NCBI GenBank assembly: GCA_021234155.1
Contig: JAJEKV010000008.1
Coordinates: 7,900,445-7,964,444 of the forward strand
Source of the DNA: Isoetes taiwanensis
Taxonomy: Eukaryota; Streptophyta; Lycopodiopsida; Isoetales; Isoetaceae
DNA length: 64,000 nt
Direction: 5' to 3'
The notes under the pieces were generated by a model, which was given only the letters and a program-made list of their open reading frames with translations, did not search any database and was not told the origin of the DNA. Positions 1 through 10,875 of the stretch are shown here, piece by piece (position 1 is the stretch's first letter; each line of letters starts with the position of its first letter). The position numbers and the translations under genes were made by a program.

Positions 1-110
1 GGGGATTTTAATTTAAATGTGTTAGATGCAATGGTTTATATTAATTAATGTTAATGGTAGTTATGTGTTAATTGCTATATTAAAAAAAAATTTGGGCCCT
101 TCGGGCCCTT
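1..110 (+). repeat. Dispersed repeat ending in ttgggcccttcgggccc (family R2), copy 1
   Basis: This stretch matches 17700-17831 almost base for base (ggggattttaatttaaatgt near the start, then a run of A and the small palindrome gggcccttcgggccc). A longer inverted relative lies at 16686-16950. It is a non-coding dispersed repeat whose left part is cut off by the window edge. No protein is encoded. The class is not established; it could be a non-autonomous DNA element. Confidence 0.75.
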
Positions 111-216
111 AGGAAGGAATTTCACATGTTAGAAACAACGATACAAATTATACTAAATGTTAGAAACAATGAGAGAGACTATATTAAATGAGGCAATGTG
201 TATATTACAAAAGGCC

Positions 217-549
217 TTAACAAATTCGAACATGCAATACAACATGGTTTTTATGATAGGGCCTCTTGACACATTTACAAATATTGTACGAGCATCTCTT
301 ACACACATTCACAAAAAATATACAAGCAGTAAAACCCCCCTTGGAAATCGAATCTGGATACTCCAAGCCTCCTCTATCCCTTCTCTTCCAACAAATCTCT
401 CCTTCTTGTCCTTCCAGAGCGAACGCAACGCAACCAATCATGGGCACATCTGCACATATACTTTTCAACGTAGGATTCCAACCACAATGGCTTAAAAATC
501 CTGCAAGCCTCATGATCCAAATGATACATGTCATATGTAATACTGACAT
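217..549 (-). pseudogene. UDP-glycosyltransferase fragment (PSPG box)
   Basis: Read on the minus strand, this piece contains GFLSHCGWNPTLKSICAD followed by VPMIG, which is the heart of the plant secondary product glycosyltransferase (PSPG) box that binds the UDP-sugar. The usual tryptophan-proline and aspartate-glutamine end of the box is not intact (CVAFALEGQ). The frame then drifts: a neighbouring frame reads ERRDLLEEKG where this one reads GEICWKRR, so there is an indel near 380-400. No N-terminal acceptor domain is found upstream within 1 kb. An intact family 1 enzyme has about 450-490 residues, so this is a decayed fragment. Enzyme family is clear; substrate cannot be told. Confidence 0.72.
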
Positions 550-619
550 TGTTTTCTGTCTGTCTAACCACTCTAGGTACTTTTTGTCTGATATGCGTAT
601 TTCTCTCCTAAGCCCAAAA

Positions 620-2160
620 TAAAGATGGCAATAATGGTCCCACTGCTAAATAACTTGAGCTCTGCATTAGAATATCTCTCATTGCCCTTGTTTTTACTGG
701 TTCAACCTCGTCAAAATTACTTGATAGAACATGTTTTACTCGGGATAATGTTTCATATCCCTTATCGATCACTGCTAGTTTTTTCTGATTGAGTGAAGAA
801 CAAGACAGGCAAGTCTGTAGGCTTCAAAAGCATGCCAGGAATAAAGTTAACAATCTCATCCTTGATATTTTTCCTGTTGATCCTGCATACAATAATAACT
901 AATTTCATTATTGTTATTGGGCTAACTTCCAATGCAAACAAGAAAAGAAGTTATTATCAACATATAATATATTACCTGTAACAAGAAAAGGTCCTCGACC
1001 TATGTAAAGGAGGCTGCAGAATGGACAAACAGCATCTCGGATAACACTTGGCCGTGAATATGAGTGGTGCTACATCTATGACTTCTGAACCGGCTCTACA
1101 AAATCGGAATTCTTCTGCCATGTATATTCAGCTTCTGCAACTGGCTCTACTGAATCAGAATTTGCCATCTAAAATATCAACAAAAGTAATGACGGGATGA
1201 ATGCTAGGAGAGGATGCTGGACAGAATTCGGTTACATTACAGAGCAAGGTATTGCTTCAAAGAAATAATAGGACAAAACTGATAACCTGTGAAGCAGCTT
1301 CAGTAAATCGCTCACAACTGGTTTTTTTCAGTGATCGCTCACAGCAAGGTTTCTCCAATCGCCCAAAAAACATTACTTTCATCACAACAATATGATCTAT
1401 AGCTGTTATTTTAGAAGAGAAGTTCATAAACGGTTGCAACTCCTCCCTGGTAGCCAAAGTTTCCTTGGCATAAAAATTTGAAAACAATGCCTTGAAAGGA
1501 GCTAACATTGTTTCTCCTCTGTAAACGTCCAGAAGGCAACATAAAGATGAGAATCGTTGCCAAAGCCAAGCGCCCTCAGCATCATACCAGTGTAAAAAAA
1601 AGGAAGCAAATGCACGATTGAAGAATCCTTTTCAAACAAAACACAGTAATAAAGAAGCAGCTGTTGGCTGAGATTAAGAACCCTAAAATTCCACGAGATT
1701 GCCTTTTGTTTCTGTCAAGCTGTAACAAAACCTAAGGCATGTGCCCAACAAACAAATCGACCAGCAACAAACTCCTACAACATGATGTGGATTCCGGCTC
1801 TCAATCTCGCCCAAGAACTAATGTTTGAGAGCTTCCTTGAATTAAAACTAATGCTACAAATGGAATCTGCAACTCGCATCTCAAACTGTGGTCAGAAAGC
1901 GAGATCCTGTTTATTTGCTCCTTTGCCAAAAGAAATTCCTTGCAAAACAATAACTCTGGCCAATTTGTATCACTGCAAATCGAGGTAGCCTAGATGTCTC
2001 CTGTGCCTTCCGATCGACTAAGACCATAATATAGGATGCATACAAACCCTAAAGCTAAGCTATCGAGCCCTGCATGCCTTTAGATTTTTTCTTCTTTTTT
2101 TTTTCCTTTTTTAAACATGGGTCAAACCATTGGCAATTGCCATAAAAAAAACATGAAACT
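620..2160. other. Intergenic stretch without recognised gene
   Basis: AT-rich sequence with only short open frames. I see no domain, RNA gene or clear repeat boundary. A small internal repetition (ggctctac...aatcggaattc / ggctctac...aatcagaattt) occurs near 1091-1160. Confidence 0.5.
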
Positions 2161-2164
2161 GTAT

Positions 2165-2285
2165 GCGCACTCTAGACGTACGCATTAGTACATCCACGAG
2201 ATTACACAACCAAATCATATAAAAACCTTAGGGAAAAAAGTATAAAAATACAAAAACAACCCCCTGTTATTGTGCTACATATTTA
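2165..2285 (+). repeat. End block of the GYGCACTCTAGA repeat family (R1), copy 1
   Basis: The block starts with gcgcactctagacgtac and runs to cccctgttattgtgctacat. The same block occurs at 20242-20365 in the same orientation and inverted at 15788-15905. In the inverted copy it ends with gtacatctagagtgcat, giving a terminal inverted repeat core TGCACYCTRGA against the gtgcaccctggactacc end at 15518. This suggests a MITE-like family; here only one end is present. Confidence 0.6.
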
Positions 2286-2289
2286 GTTA

Positions 2290-3670
2290 GTAAGGTAATA
2301 ATAAAGTATAAAGTTAAGGAAAAGCTAAGGTTATAGGTTTAAAATAAAATATTAAGGGTTTTGGATCAAGGAATTGGGCTAGTGGTTTATTTAGGATTAA
2401 AGGCTAAGTTAAGGAGGGGTATGCTACTGGATAAGTATTTATGATTACGGGATGTGTAGTTTAACAAGGTAGCTAGTTGTATATCTAAACCCTTTGGAAA
2501 TAACTAAATTAGCAAAGGGAAAATATATGCTAGGGGTATTACTAGCTGGGAATGGGTGCAGGAATTAATAAACTAGTTAGCAGGGTTATGGAAGCCACCG
2601 TCATTAAGGTTATAAGTAGTAATTTGAAGGAAGTTGATCTAGTTAAAAGTAATAAGATATTAGTGAAGGTTGTATTTTGCTTAAGCACCGGCCATTGCAT
2701 GTTGCATGGTAGAGATAGTAATGTTTATACGAGCATATAACTGGATTTCCTTTGTTGCATGAGGTGTAAATTATGGAATTTCTAAGGTAAATTTGATATG
2801 GAAATGTGCCTAGCTGATATTGAGTGGAATTCATAGTATTGTGATCTATGTGTAGTATAATTCTTTGATATAGACCTCTGGGGCTGGAGTCTAGGTGCGA
2901 TGTTCTAGACTCGCGGTTATTGCACAGTGCTATGGTATTATTTGAACATCGAGCGTTGGTACCGTATGGTACAACGTCATGCACAGTTAAGTGGTCCTCC
3001 AATGTTGGACGCAGCGTGGATGGGTGTGTACACACCTGGTTACCCCGCCTCTATGTCACTGGCCTGATCAGCCGAGTTGACCTTCCTCTGACCCAGAGGA
3101 ATATTGGTTGCAATGTTGATGCTATGATTGCTTGGTTATTATATATGTGGTCTTCTTTGTTGGAATTAAGTTGCATTGGTCATGTTTGCTGGACTAGTTA
3201 CTTGGATTGCAGGGGCGAGGCTACGGTAAGGTTAGGTTGTTGTTCTAGGTTAACGCCTTGTATTGTTGAAGCTAGATATGTCCCCCGATCCCCACTTAGT
3301 CCGTGTGACTAACCCCGTGGTTGATGGTGTAAGCAGAGGTGCGAGATGCTTCGAAAAGTAGCCAAGCTTCGGAAAGGCGAGAGTAGACGTGCGTGGATTC
3401 CTATTCAATAAACTTGATTATTATTACTATTATTTTTTATATATGGGCTTGAAGCTATAGTATTAAGAACATTCATTGTGTGCGGGGATATTGCTGAGTA
3501 ATGGGCAAGTATATGTTTGGGACCTTATAGCATATACAAAGATTAAATTCTTTACCTAAGTATACATGTATTAATTTCTTGAGTCCCGGAGATTAAGTAG
3601 ATCCAATGGTAGAGATCGATGGGATCTCCAGTTACCGAGAGGTTAACTGGCCAGGCCCGTCACACACGAC
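2290..3670. other. Intergenic stretch, possible old repeat
   Basis: No protein domain is recognisable. The texture (mixed simple AT stretches, a GC-richer middle around 2880-3400, and an AT tail at 3415-3440) resembles an eroded long terminal repeat, but I found no second copy in the window, so this is only a guess. Confidence 0.3.
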
Positions 3671-3673
3671 GTC

Positions 3674-4352
3674 CCCCATAATAGGAAACAAAATACGCTG
3701 CCTTATTTAGAATGTTACAGTTGTCAAGAACACGACCCTTAGTATCTCCAGCACCCCATCATAGGTACAGGTCCTTCCCCTTTTCTATCATGGAATCACT
3801 CACATTATGCAGATGACAGAAATAATGCACCTTCTCGATGTCCTTCATACAGTAGCCCACCATCCCTTCAAAGCAGTGGAGGCTCGTATTCCTCAGCACC
3901 TTACAGACCAAAACCACACCTACTGGCTTACATGGCAAGTTGAAGTCCCTCTTGATAGCTTCATTGATTGCCTTTGGAATTTTAAAACGTTCTCTTAGAA
4001 CACTCTGCACATGTAAGTGATTTGTAGATGAACCTCTCTCCAAGGCAACAGCCCCTGCTATGCATCTTCTATCACAAAAGGATGATAGGGCCTGATAGAA
4101 ACTGAGAGGCATGTCCTGGCCTGAGAGGCCTAATGTGACAGACACATCAATTGCCGCCCAACTCATGGAGGAATTGGGCATAGCATGAGGCTCTTGAGTT
4201 TGCCCAGAGTTACATGTGCCATGCATGGCAGCAATAGGCCAGATGGGATGCATCTCTGCAGTAGCAGACATAGCAAGAATGGAACCAACATTAGGAATAG
4301 CAGCTTGGCCTCCTACACCCCTGCCCTTTCTCGCTGCCGTCCTCAAAGACAT
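3674..4352 (-). CDS. HUH endonuclease (Rep-like) transposon protein, copy A, 3' truncated
   Basis: From the ATG at 4352 a frame of 197 codons runs to a TGA at 3759, and clear homology to copy C continues past it to about 3674, where the element breaks off. Residues 71-80 (SVTLGLSGQD) look like a Rep motif I strand. Residues 111-116 (NHLHVQ) are an HUH motif with H112 and H114 as metal ligands. Residues 166-171 (GYCMKD) fit the catalytic-tyrosine motif with Y167 as nucleophile, followed by H176-Y. This order is that of single-tyrosine HUH endonucleases that nick and join single-stranded DNA in rolling-circle or peel-and-paste transposition; no helicase follows. The start is chosen because copies B and C begin alike (M-x-x-x-(R/K)-(R/K)-A-A-x-K-G). 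An upstream in-frame extension to 4463 is probably 5' flank or a spliced leader. Of the three copies this is the one with all catalytic residues and no stop inside the HUH domain. Assignment to Replitron-like elements is inference. Confidence 0.68.
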
Positions 4353-4469
4353 AATAAAAAAGCAAGCACAAGAACGACACACGAAGAAGGAGGTGCTCAC
4401 CTGCTTGAACGACCAAGCATACCAAACTTGAAAGAAACGCCTCGCCGATCGCTTCATGGCCATTCTGAC

Positions 4470-5215
4470 ATCTGCAGCAAACGGAATTAGAAGGGGCCTC
4501 CGCTGCTCTCCAGATGCCTAAGGCCCACGTGCACTCTCATCCGCAACTCCACCTTCGGCACCAAAATATACAGCTTCTTCCCAGAAGGCAGAGGCCAGTG
4601 TCAGATTCATATGGCCTCACATACAAATACCTCTATAAAAGTTATGAAATCTTGAGTTATAAATCTATGCTTCTTGATCAGGGCAACATTATCAAGCCGA
4701 TTCCAATCTCGCCAGAGCCAAGAATAGGTGACTTTAATAAATCTTTTATGTTTCATGTGCATCCGAAGGTACTTCCGATGGCATTTGTTTTAATAACAAT
4801 TTACTCTACAGCAGCCCGGAAGCTATTCATGTGTAGAACATAAAAAGTGTACTTTGATATTTGAAAATCTCTTAGTTACTCCTTTGGCTGGTTTTGCAGC
4901 ACATTTTTTCTTGACCCAGGAGCAGATTACAAGGCAAATTTTGTTTAGCCACCAAAGTTTCTAGTATTTATTGATATAGTACAATGAGATACGCTTGAAT
5001 TTTGCCCCTTAAAACGTGACATTGATGCCCTGCCCTCAAAAGAAATTGATAGTTCATAAATAATTGACTCTTGGATAAATACCGGCTGGTATAACAGAGG
5101 TTATAGACCTAAAACCTCAAAATATACTCCAGATCCCAGGTTCGACCTCTCTTGACCTCTCGGCTCATGTGACGTTCCAGGGAAATATATGCCATAAATA
5201 TGTATATTTCCAGGC
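4470..5215. other. Flank of Rep copy A and intergenic sequence
   Basis: The first 200 bases are probably still 5' part of the Rep-like element on the minus strand. The remainder holds no recognisable gene. An imperfect palindrome (ccagggaaatatatgcc / aatatgtatatttccagg) sits at 5178-5214, directly before the LTR-like start. Confidence 0.4.
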
Positions 5216-5216
5216 C

Positions 5217-5860
5217 TGTCACTATACAAGTCTACCTTCATAGCCTTGTATACCATAGATTAGTGGCATAAGGTGAATGACTATGTTATTTATATAACTT
5301 AGCCAACCTTAGGTTAAGACCATTTTCCACGTGGCCTTAACCTATTGGGCACCCACCACATGGGACTGTTCTATTGGAGCCACGTGGCATAACATGTGAA
5401 CCCTAACCTATAAAGGCCTAAACCCTAACCATAGGCCTCTTTCCTGGCTCCAACAGTCTGTGGCCCTTTTTCGCGCTCGAAACTCCGTTTCGAGAACCGT
5501 TTGCTATGGCATAGCCTAGCACAGTAGCCCCTAGAACATGTGCACGTCCTTGGAGTGAGGGCTACTTCGAGCATCTCGAAGACCATGGAGCCGCCGGGAA
5601 TAGGAGGGAGTTCCTCAGGAGCATGTATTTGAATTAGAGTTCTTTGTAGATCATTTTGAAGTTAGGACTCCAAATGAGTTAGCATTTCGTGTCTCTAGTA
5701 GAGCCTTCTTAGACACAGTATAGATCTTGAACCATAATCAATGAACCCTAACTGTAAGTTAGATGTATATGATTAGGTTTAGATGTTCTCCTTATTATGA
5801 TCATGTTATGTGGATATGTGTCCTCTTGTATTGGGAAGGGGAGTAGAGACTGTGACGCTC
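5217..5860 (+). repeat. LTR fragment of the LTR element family, plus orientation
   Basis: Begins tgtcactatacaag and follows the right-hand LTR at 47136-47650 segment by segment: the aaccttaggttaagacc block, gccacgtggcataacatg, aactccgtttcgag, then gttaggactccaaatgag and tctagtagagcc. It diverges after about 5860. It is an old, partial copy of the same LTR family as 41377-48577. Confidence 0.7.
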
Positions 5861-5989
5861 CTAGAATCTATACGATGCTCTCATTGTACAAATACGGGAA
5901 TTTCCCTCCCATGGCGACTACATCACCATGGTAAGGCCCTCCGTCATGCTCGGACCCCTATGGCCAAGTGTCCGGGCGAGGATCACGAA

Positions 5990-6720
5990 GGTGTCATTCG
6001 TCCAACGTCCTCTATGGGAAATCCTATACAGCGGAAGCATACATATACGTTAGTATACAACAATCATGCTAATATAATATACCACCACAAATGGTGGCCC
6101 ATCCATCATCATCAACGAAAAGACAATACAACCAAATAACAAATGACAAGGTGCTACCCGAGGCTCAAACTTTAAGGGGTCAACTGACGGCCAGGCCTCA
6201 AGATAACAGCAGACGGAAGTATAACATGGCGTTGGCTGGCATAAGACAATGGCTAGGGTAGTCCACTTCATCCGCCCCTCCTGTACACACTTTGCAGATA
6301 GGCTGAATCATGTTATGATGCGCTTGTAGTCCTTCGGAGACGCAATCCCAAGGAATCACCCTATGGGACTACTCCGAGTTACATATTCCTGGTCCGATGA
6401 GGCAGGTCAGAGAAGCTTCTCCTCCCGGATCACAATGGTTCCCTGGGTGTGCTAGAGGATACCTGCCACACCTGCAACACCCAAATCCGTACCCGACTTA
6501 CCCCCCTAAATCTACACAAAGTCGAGGATGTCCATAAAGGCCATATTCAACGGCGAAGGTATCAGACCCATACCCGGCCCATATATAGTGACCGTCTATA
6601 GGCCTAGCACACTGTAGGAGCCCCAGTAGCCATGCTCAGCAAGGCTCCACCCCTGCTTCACCAGTTGTGTCTGTTGTTTGGTGCTGAACCACATCATAGC
6701 ATCCTCAGCCAGGTTGGCTC
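5990..6720 (-). repeat. LTR fragment of the same family, minus orientation
   Basis: Read on the minus strand this follows the 3' half of the LTR: a stretch like gacggtcactatat (compare 47935), ggagtagtcccatagggtgat (compare 48152-48178), aggaggggcggatg next to gtgtgtac (compare 48250) and tatgcttccgctg (compare 44138). It lies head to head with the plus-strand fragment at 5217-5860. No primer site or internal coding region is seen. Confidence 0.62.
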
Positions 6721-6949
6721 TTGTGCACATGTCGCAAGTATTGGGTTTTAAGGGGTCTAGCTAGAAACATCTCTAACTCTAAGAGGCTTTCAGGACTCTA
6801 CCCTTCCCTTAACCCAATACACGGAGGAAGTCTAAAGAAAGAATATAAACACCATCCAAGTACCCATCATCATCCAAAACAACATACGAAAGAGAATTTA
6901 ACCATTCCACATTTCACATATAGATCATGACCAAGACAATTACAATTTA

Positions 6950-7672
6950 GGGAAATTTACCAAAATAACCCTAATCGTTGACTTATTTCCCAAAAAGCCC
7001 TTTGTATTTTTAAAATTCCTAAATGCCCTTAATTTCTCAAGTATTTTTCCAAATAGCCCTTTGTAATTTAAAAATCACCAGAGATAAGCCTATCATTCCC
7101 AGAGAGAAGACAATTAATTTAATGTTTTTATAAAAATTGTATTGAAGGAGAAGCTTTATGGGCATCTTGTGAAGAAGCTACTTCATACCCATTCAGGTTA
7201 CTTGTAGAGCTCATTTTGCTATTGATATGTTGGAGCTATTTATCCTCCAAATATAGAACTTCTTAAAAATAATGAAATGCTGCCTCTGCAACATGTCGTC
7301 CTCCTGGCAGGCCTAAAAGAAAACGGGATAAGACAGAAGATAAGGATAGAGAAAAGCGTATGTACAAGTGCACACATTGTGATAATGTCGGACAAAATGA
7401 ACGCAGCTGCAGAAATCCTATTTGACATTTCTATTGCATATTTTTGTCATAATAATTTTCTAAAATTTATTTTCCAAATTATTGTCTCTATAAGAAACAC
7501 TTCCTCTATAGAAAATGATCCTCTATTGTAAATATGTGCTTTTTAGTGATTTTTTGGATACAAAAGGATTTGGAAAAATACTTAAAAATTAAGGGCATTT
7601 TGGGAATTTCAAAAATACAAAGGGCTTTTAAGGAATTAAGTGAACAATTAAAGTTATTTTAGTAAATTTCCC
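6950..7672 (+). mobile_element. Mutator-like (MULE) element, internally deleted, with long TIRs
   Basis: Inverted arms of about 105 bp end in gggaaatttac at the left (6950) and agtaaatttccc at the right (to 7672). The arms share blocks such as ccctttgtatttttaaaatt / tacaaagggc. A 10-bp target duplication with one mismatch flanks it: ttacaattta at 6940-6949 and ttacatttta at 7673-7682. Target duplications of 9-10 bp and long arms are typical of MULEs. The 723-bp interior keeps only the transposase C-terminus (see the entry at 7278-7425), so the element cannot move by itself. Confidence 0.82.
7278..7425 (+). pseudogene. MULE transposase C-terminal remnant with zinc knuckle
   Basis: The plus frame ending at the TGA at 7423-7425 reads PPGRPKRKRDKTEDKD and then MYKCTHCDNVGQNERSC, RNPI, stop. 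A proline-glycine-arginine-proline-lysine stretch followed by a C-x2-C-x4-(H)-x4-C knuckle is the hallmark C-terminus of plant MuDR-type transposases. The knuckle histidine is replaced by glutamine (GQN instead of GHN). The DDE catalytic domain and SWIM finger are missing; the sequence upstream within the element gives only scraps. This remnant confirms the class of the surrounding TIR element. Confidence 0.8.
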
Positions 7673-7929
7673 TTACATTTTAAGATAAGGTAGAAGAGGT
7701 GGCAACTTCTTGTAATTGTGTAGTGATAAGGATTTTTCTACATAGAAATTCCTTGTTCTTTCTCCATCCCTAATTGTTATAGCCATAAAAAGGAAGGTAC
7801 TGTATGGAATTACAGCACTGAACTTTTTAACAATTAAGGGGTTACACTCTGATGTGGTGATCCCAAGTCCAAAGAGGTCTTAAAAAGAGCACACATTTTG
7901 TTGTATTTACAGGTTAGTGTGCATCTTTC

Positions 7930-9649
7930 TTACATCTTAGACAGCTTCGCAAGTATAGACTTTGTCATGAAGGTAGAAGTGCTTCCTGCTATTGATTCGA
8001 GCAAGTGTTTCTGCGCCTTCACTCTTACACCATGCTTGGAAAGCATATTAAGTAGAAGAGTAGCAAACTTTAAAGACTCCTTGAACTGCCCTACTACTGC
8101 CTTCAATGAACTGATGAGTCCATCCAGTATTCTAGTATCTATGACAGGTTGTTGGTTCAGCAAAGTCTGGATGACACCAACAATGGGCTCATTCCATGTC
8201 AATGATCTGACAATATTGTGGTGTGCATAAAGATTGTGGAATGTCTTTTCATCCTGCCATTCTGCTTCACAAAACAGCCTCTCGGAGAGATGGGCCAAAG
8301 TATCTGCTGGTAGTTCTTTTAAAACACGATTAATCATGTCACACTGAAAGCTTGAAGCTCCTTCCCTTCTAAGCATGAGAGGAACCAATAATGCATCCAA
8401 AATAACCTTTGGATGCGTCTTGGCCGCCATCATCACAGCACATGTCAGTACTCTTGATGTTGGGTGCTTCAGTTCTAGGAGCTTTGGAAAGAGAGTAAAA
8501 CTGACCACCTGAATGGACCACATATAACCTTCCTGCTCTCCAAGCAAATGATTGACAAAAAGAAGAATTATATTATCTTCCATTTTCCAGGGCTTTATTG
8601 TGTTGAACAAACTGACTAAGTCAGGACAGAGCCTAAAGATACACAAACCCTTTGCAACGTCCAGTTCTGATATTGAAGTCTTTGGTGCCAAAAGCATCTC
8701 CCTCAAAGATAGTGCCTGAGAATGCAATTGAACATCAAGTGCAGCACCAATCGTAACCTCCGGATCCTCCTGAGTTATGCATATATCCTTTTCTCCAGTA
8801 ATGACAGACTGCTCATCCATCTCCATGGCAGGAATAGCAGCTTCATTTTCCGCCTCTCTAACAGGTACCAGAGCATTATCTTTATGTGAATTGGCATCTA
8901 ATCTTTTCTCATGTTGATCAAAGAGGCTTGAAATGGTATCATCCTCCAAAACTTGGTTTGCTTCAATATCCACCTTTTCAACCTCTTCTGAAAGCGGTTG
9001 CAGCTTAGAAAAAAACATCCCTTCAGTAGTCTTTAACTCATCGAACAGTTGTAGAAAAGGATCACACTCTGTCATACATTCCTGAATTATACCACTTCCC
9101 TGAATTTTCTGCTCTGGACATGGAAACCAACTTTCATTGACAGGTGCAGACACAGCATTGCACTTATACAATGGCACTAAACTTACCATCAACTGATGCA
9201 TTGGCAGACATGAAATCAAGAAGCATTTTGGCACCACGATAAACCCAAAAGTCTCCACTTCATGTGAGGATAGTAGCCGCTTGGCAAGCTTCTCGAGGTC
9301 ACCAGAGCGAAATCTGGAGTATTGTGCGACTAAAAATGCAAGAACATTGGCCTGCATAGCACATGGCAAAGTCTGCATCCAAATGCAACTGCACCAAAAG
9401 GCTGTAAGAAAATGCAGATACTTACTCCCCTAACGTTCCTTCCTGCGTAAACACCACTTCCCAAGCCAGAAGGTCAGGTATCAGTTTCCATAATGTAGCA
9501 ACAGATGCTCCTCGTTTCCGACTACCCAATGATGAGCAGCGGCCTTGTGACTCCACCCAATGCATAGCTGCTCCGACTGGGCTTGGTGACTCCTGAAGGA
9601 TCTGCAGCAGAGGCAACCATTCTTGTATACGCACCTCTAATTCTTCCAT
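7930..9649 (-). CDS. FANCE: Fanconi anaemia group E protein (FANCE)
   Basis: FANCE links the Fanconi core ubiquitin ligase to FANCD2 during repair of DNA interstrand crosslinks and acts in meiosis in plants; it is nuclear. The large exon (9388 down to 7930) opens with an N-terminal helical block (MQTLPCAMQANVLAFLVAQ). An acidic low-complexity linker follows, then an all-helical C-terminal repeat domain whose texture I recognise as plant FANCE (for example KTHPKVILDALLVPLMLR and ending TKSILAKLSKM). Exon 1 (9649 to 9426) begins MEELEVRIQEWLPLLQIL. A GTAAGT donor at 9425-9420 and a GGTGCAG acceptor ending at 9389 join the two in frame across only 37 nt, giving 560 residues, close to vertebrate FANCE. 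That gap is shorter than usual plant introns, so an indel, an assembly error or another splice choice (for example the acceptor about 112 nt away, which would drop a conserved helix) is possible. No neighbour is functionally linked. Family confidence is high; the junction is uncertain. Confidence 0.8.
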
Positions 9650-9659
9650 AAAGCTTAAA

Positions 9660-10670
9660 CCCTAACTAGAGGCGGTGGCCACGATACCCCACTTACAGTG
9701 ATTTTCCACTACAATCGTAAAATAAGAGTCTCCATATTGATATGCAAGAATTTATGAGGGAAGTTGTCTTAATGGATGTTTTCATCTTTTATTGTGGGCC
9801 ATTGATGGGCGGAATATTCCTTACATTGTGCCAAATAAGGGCCTCAGATTTTTTGGCCTCTACCCCAATGAAACTTACAATGGTGCAAATTGAACCAACA
9901 AAACCCACTCGATTCGACACAAGTAAACATCAACAACAAACTACAGGCAGAACCCATCACAAATCCGGCAGAGGCAGCACAAATCCTGCAGAAGCAGAGG
10001 CGGCTCTCCAATTGCCTCTCCTGGAAGGAACTTTTCTACCCCCCAGACCATAAAGAACAGAGAACAACAGAATAGGGCTTGGAGGATTCGAACCTCTAGG
10101 CCAAATTAACCATACCAGAAGCCACTAGAAAAACTAACACCATGCCCATCTCAAAACTACATCCGGCAAAGAAGAAACCATAGCCAATGTGTGATTTGGA
10201 CCCACACATCCCAAACTGGTTTGGACTTCGGGCCCCTCTCATCGGTCTGCACTGCCTGAAACAATTAAGAAAAAGACTCCGACTGTGGAATTCGAACAAA
10301 AACACAAAACACAAATGGGAAGATCCCAAGGTAAAATGCCAATGGTGCAGACTCCCGGAGAACTCAGGGCTGGAAAAACCACAGACTCCCTGCAAGCCAT
10401 CTCTGGGTGGTGCTCGAACTCCGGCTATGGCCTCTGCCCTCCAGTTCTGAAAATTTAAATTCCCAGACCAAAATCCTGACCTGCCTGCCGCAACAGTTCC
10501 TCTATGCCCGACTTACTGGCAAGATCAAAATTCCCTCACCTAAGCTCTCCATGCCCCAACGCCATTCACCAGGAACCATCGTGTCCTTGCTCCAAATCTT
10601 TCCCAATTTCACCAAGATTTCTTTCCCCCTTAAACCCCTGCAAAAATACCAATCCATCCAAGCCTCAAAA
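9660..10670. other. 5' flank of FANCE and intergenic sequence
   Basis: No gene is recognised. On the minus strand around 10075-10120 the sequence tagaggttcgaatcctcc resembles a tRNA T-arm / polymerase III B box, but no tRNA cloverleaf can be completed around it. Confidence 0.4.
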
Positions 10671-10675
10671 TAGAA

Positions 10676-10875
10676 GGGGAAAACTACAATATACCCCTAA
10701 CTTTTTGCAAAATTCACAAAATGCCCCTAACTTTCTAAAAATTCACAAAATGCCCTATACAGACTTGTGGACCGTGTGAATTTTGCACTATTTAGGGGCA
10801 TTTTGTGAATTTTTAGAAAGTTAGGGGCATTTTGTGAATTTTGCAAAAAGTTAGGGGTATATTGTAGTTTTTCCC
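10676..10875. mobile_element. 200-bp fold-back MITE with 9-bp target duplication
   Basis: Two inverted arms of about 80 bp, ggggaaaactacaatatac at the left and its near-perfect complement ending attgtagtttttccc at the right, surround a short spacer. The arms contain duplicated blocks (acaaaatgcccctaacttt). The nine bases aaaatagaa occur on both sides (10667-10675 and 10876-10884). A 9-bp duplication with very long arms points to a non-autonomous Mutator-like element. Nothing is encoded. The arms are almost identical, so it is probably young. Confidence 0.88.

Noticed and set aside
2643-3312. Overlapping 130-codon frames on both strands
   Set aside because: Composition is random and neither has a recognisable motif.
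3674-4352. Helitron
   Set aside because: Helitron proteins carry a second tyrosine in the motif and a long helicase domain; neither is seen in any of the three copies, and no CTRR end with preceding hairpin was identified.
10075-10120. tRNA gene on the minus strand
   Set aside because: The T-arm-like sequence is good but no acceptor, D or anticodon arms can be paired around it.
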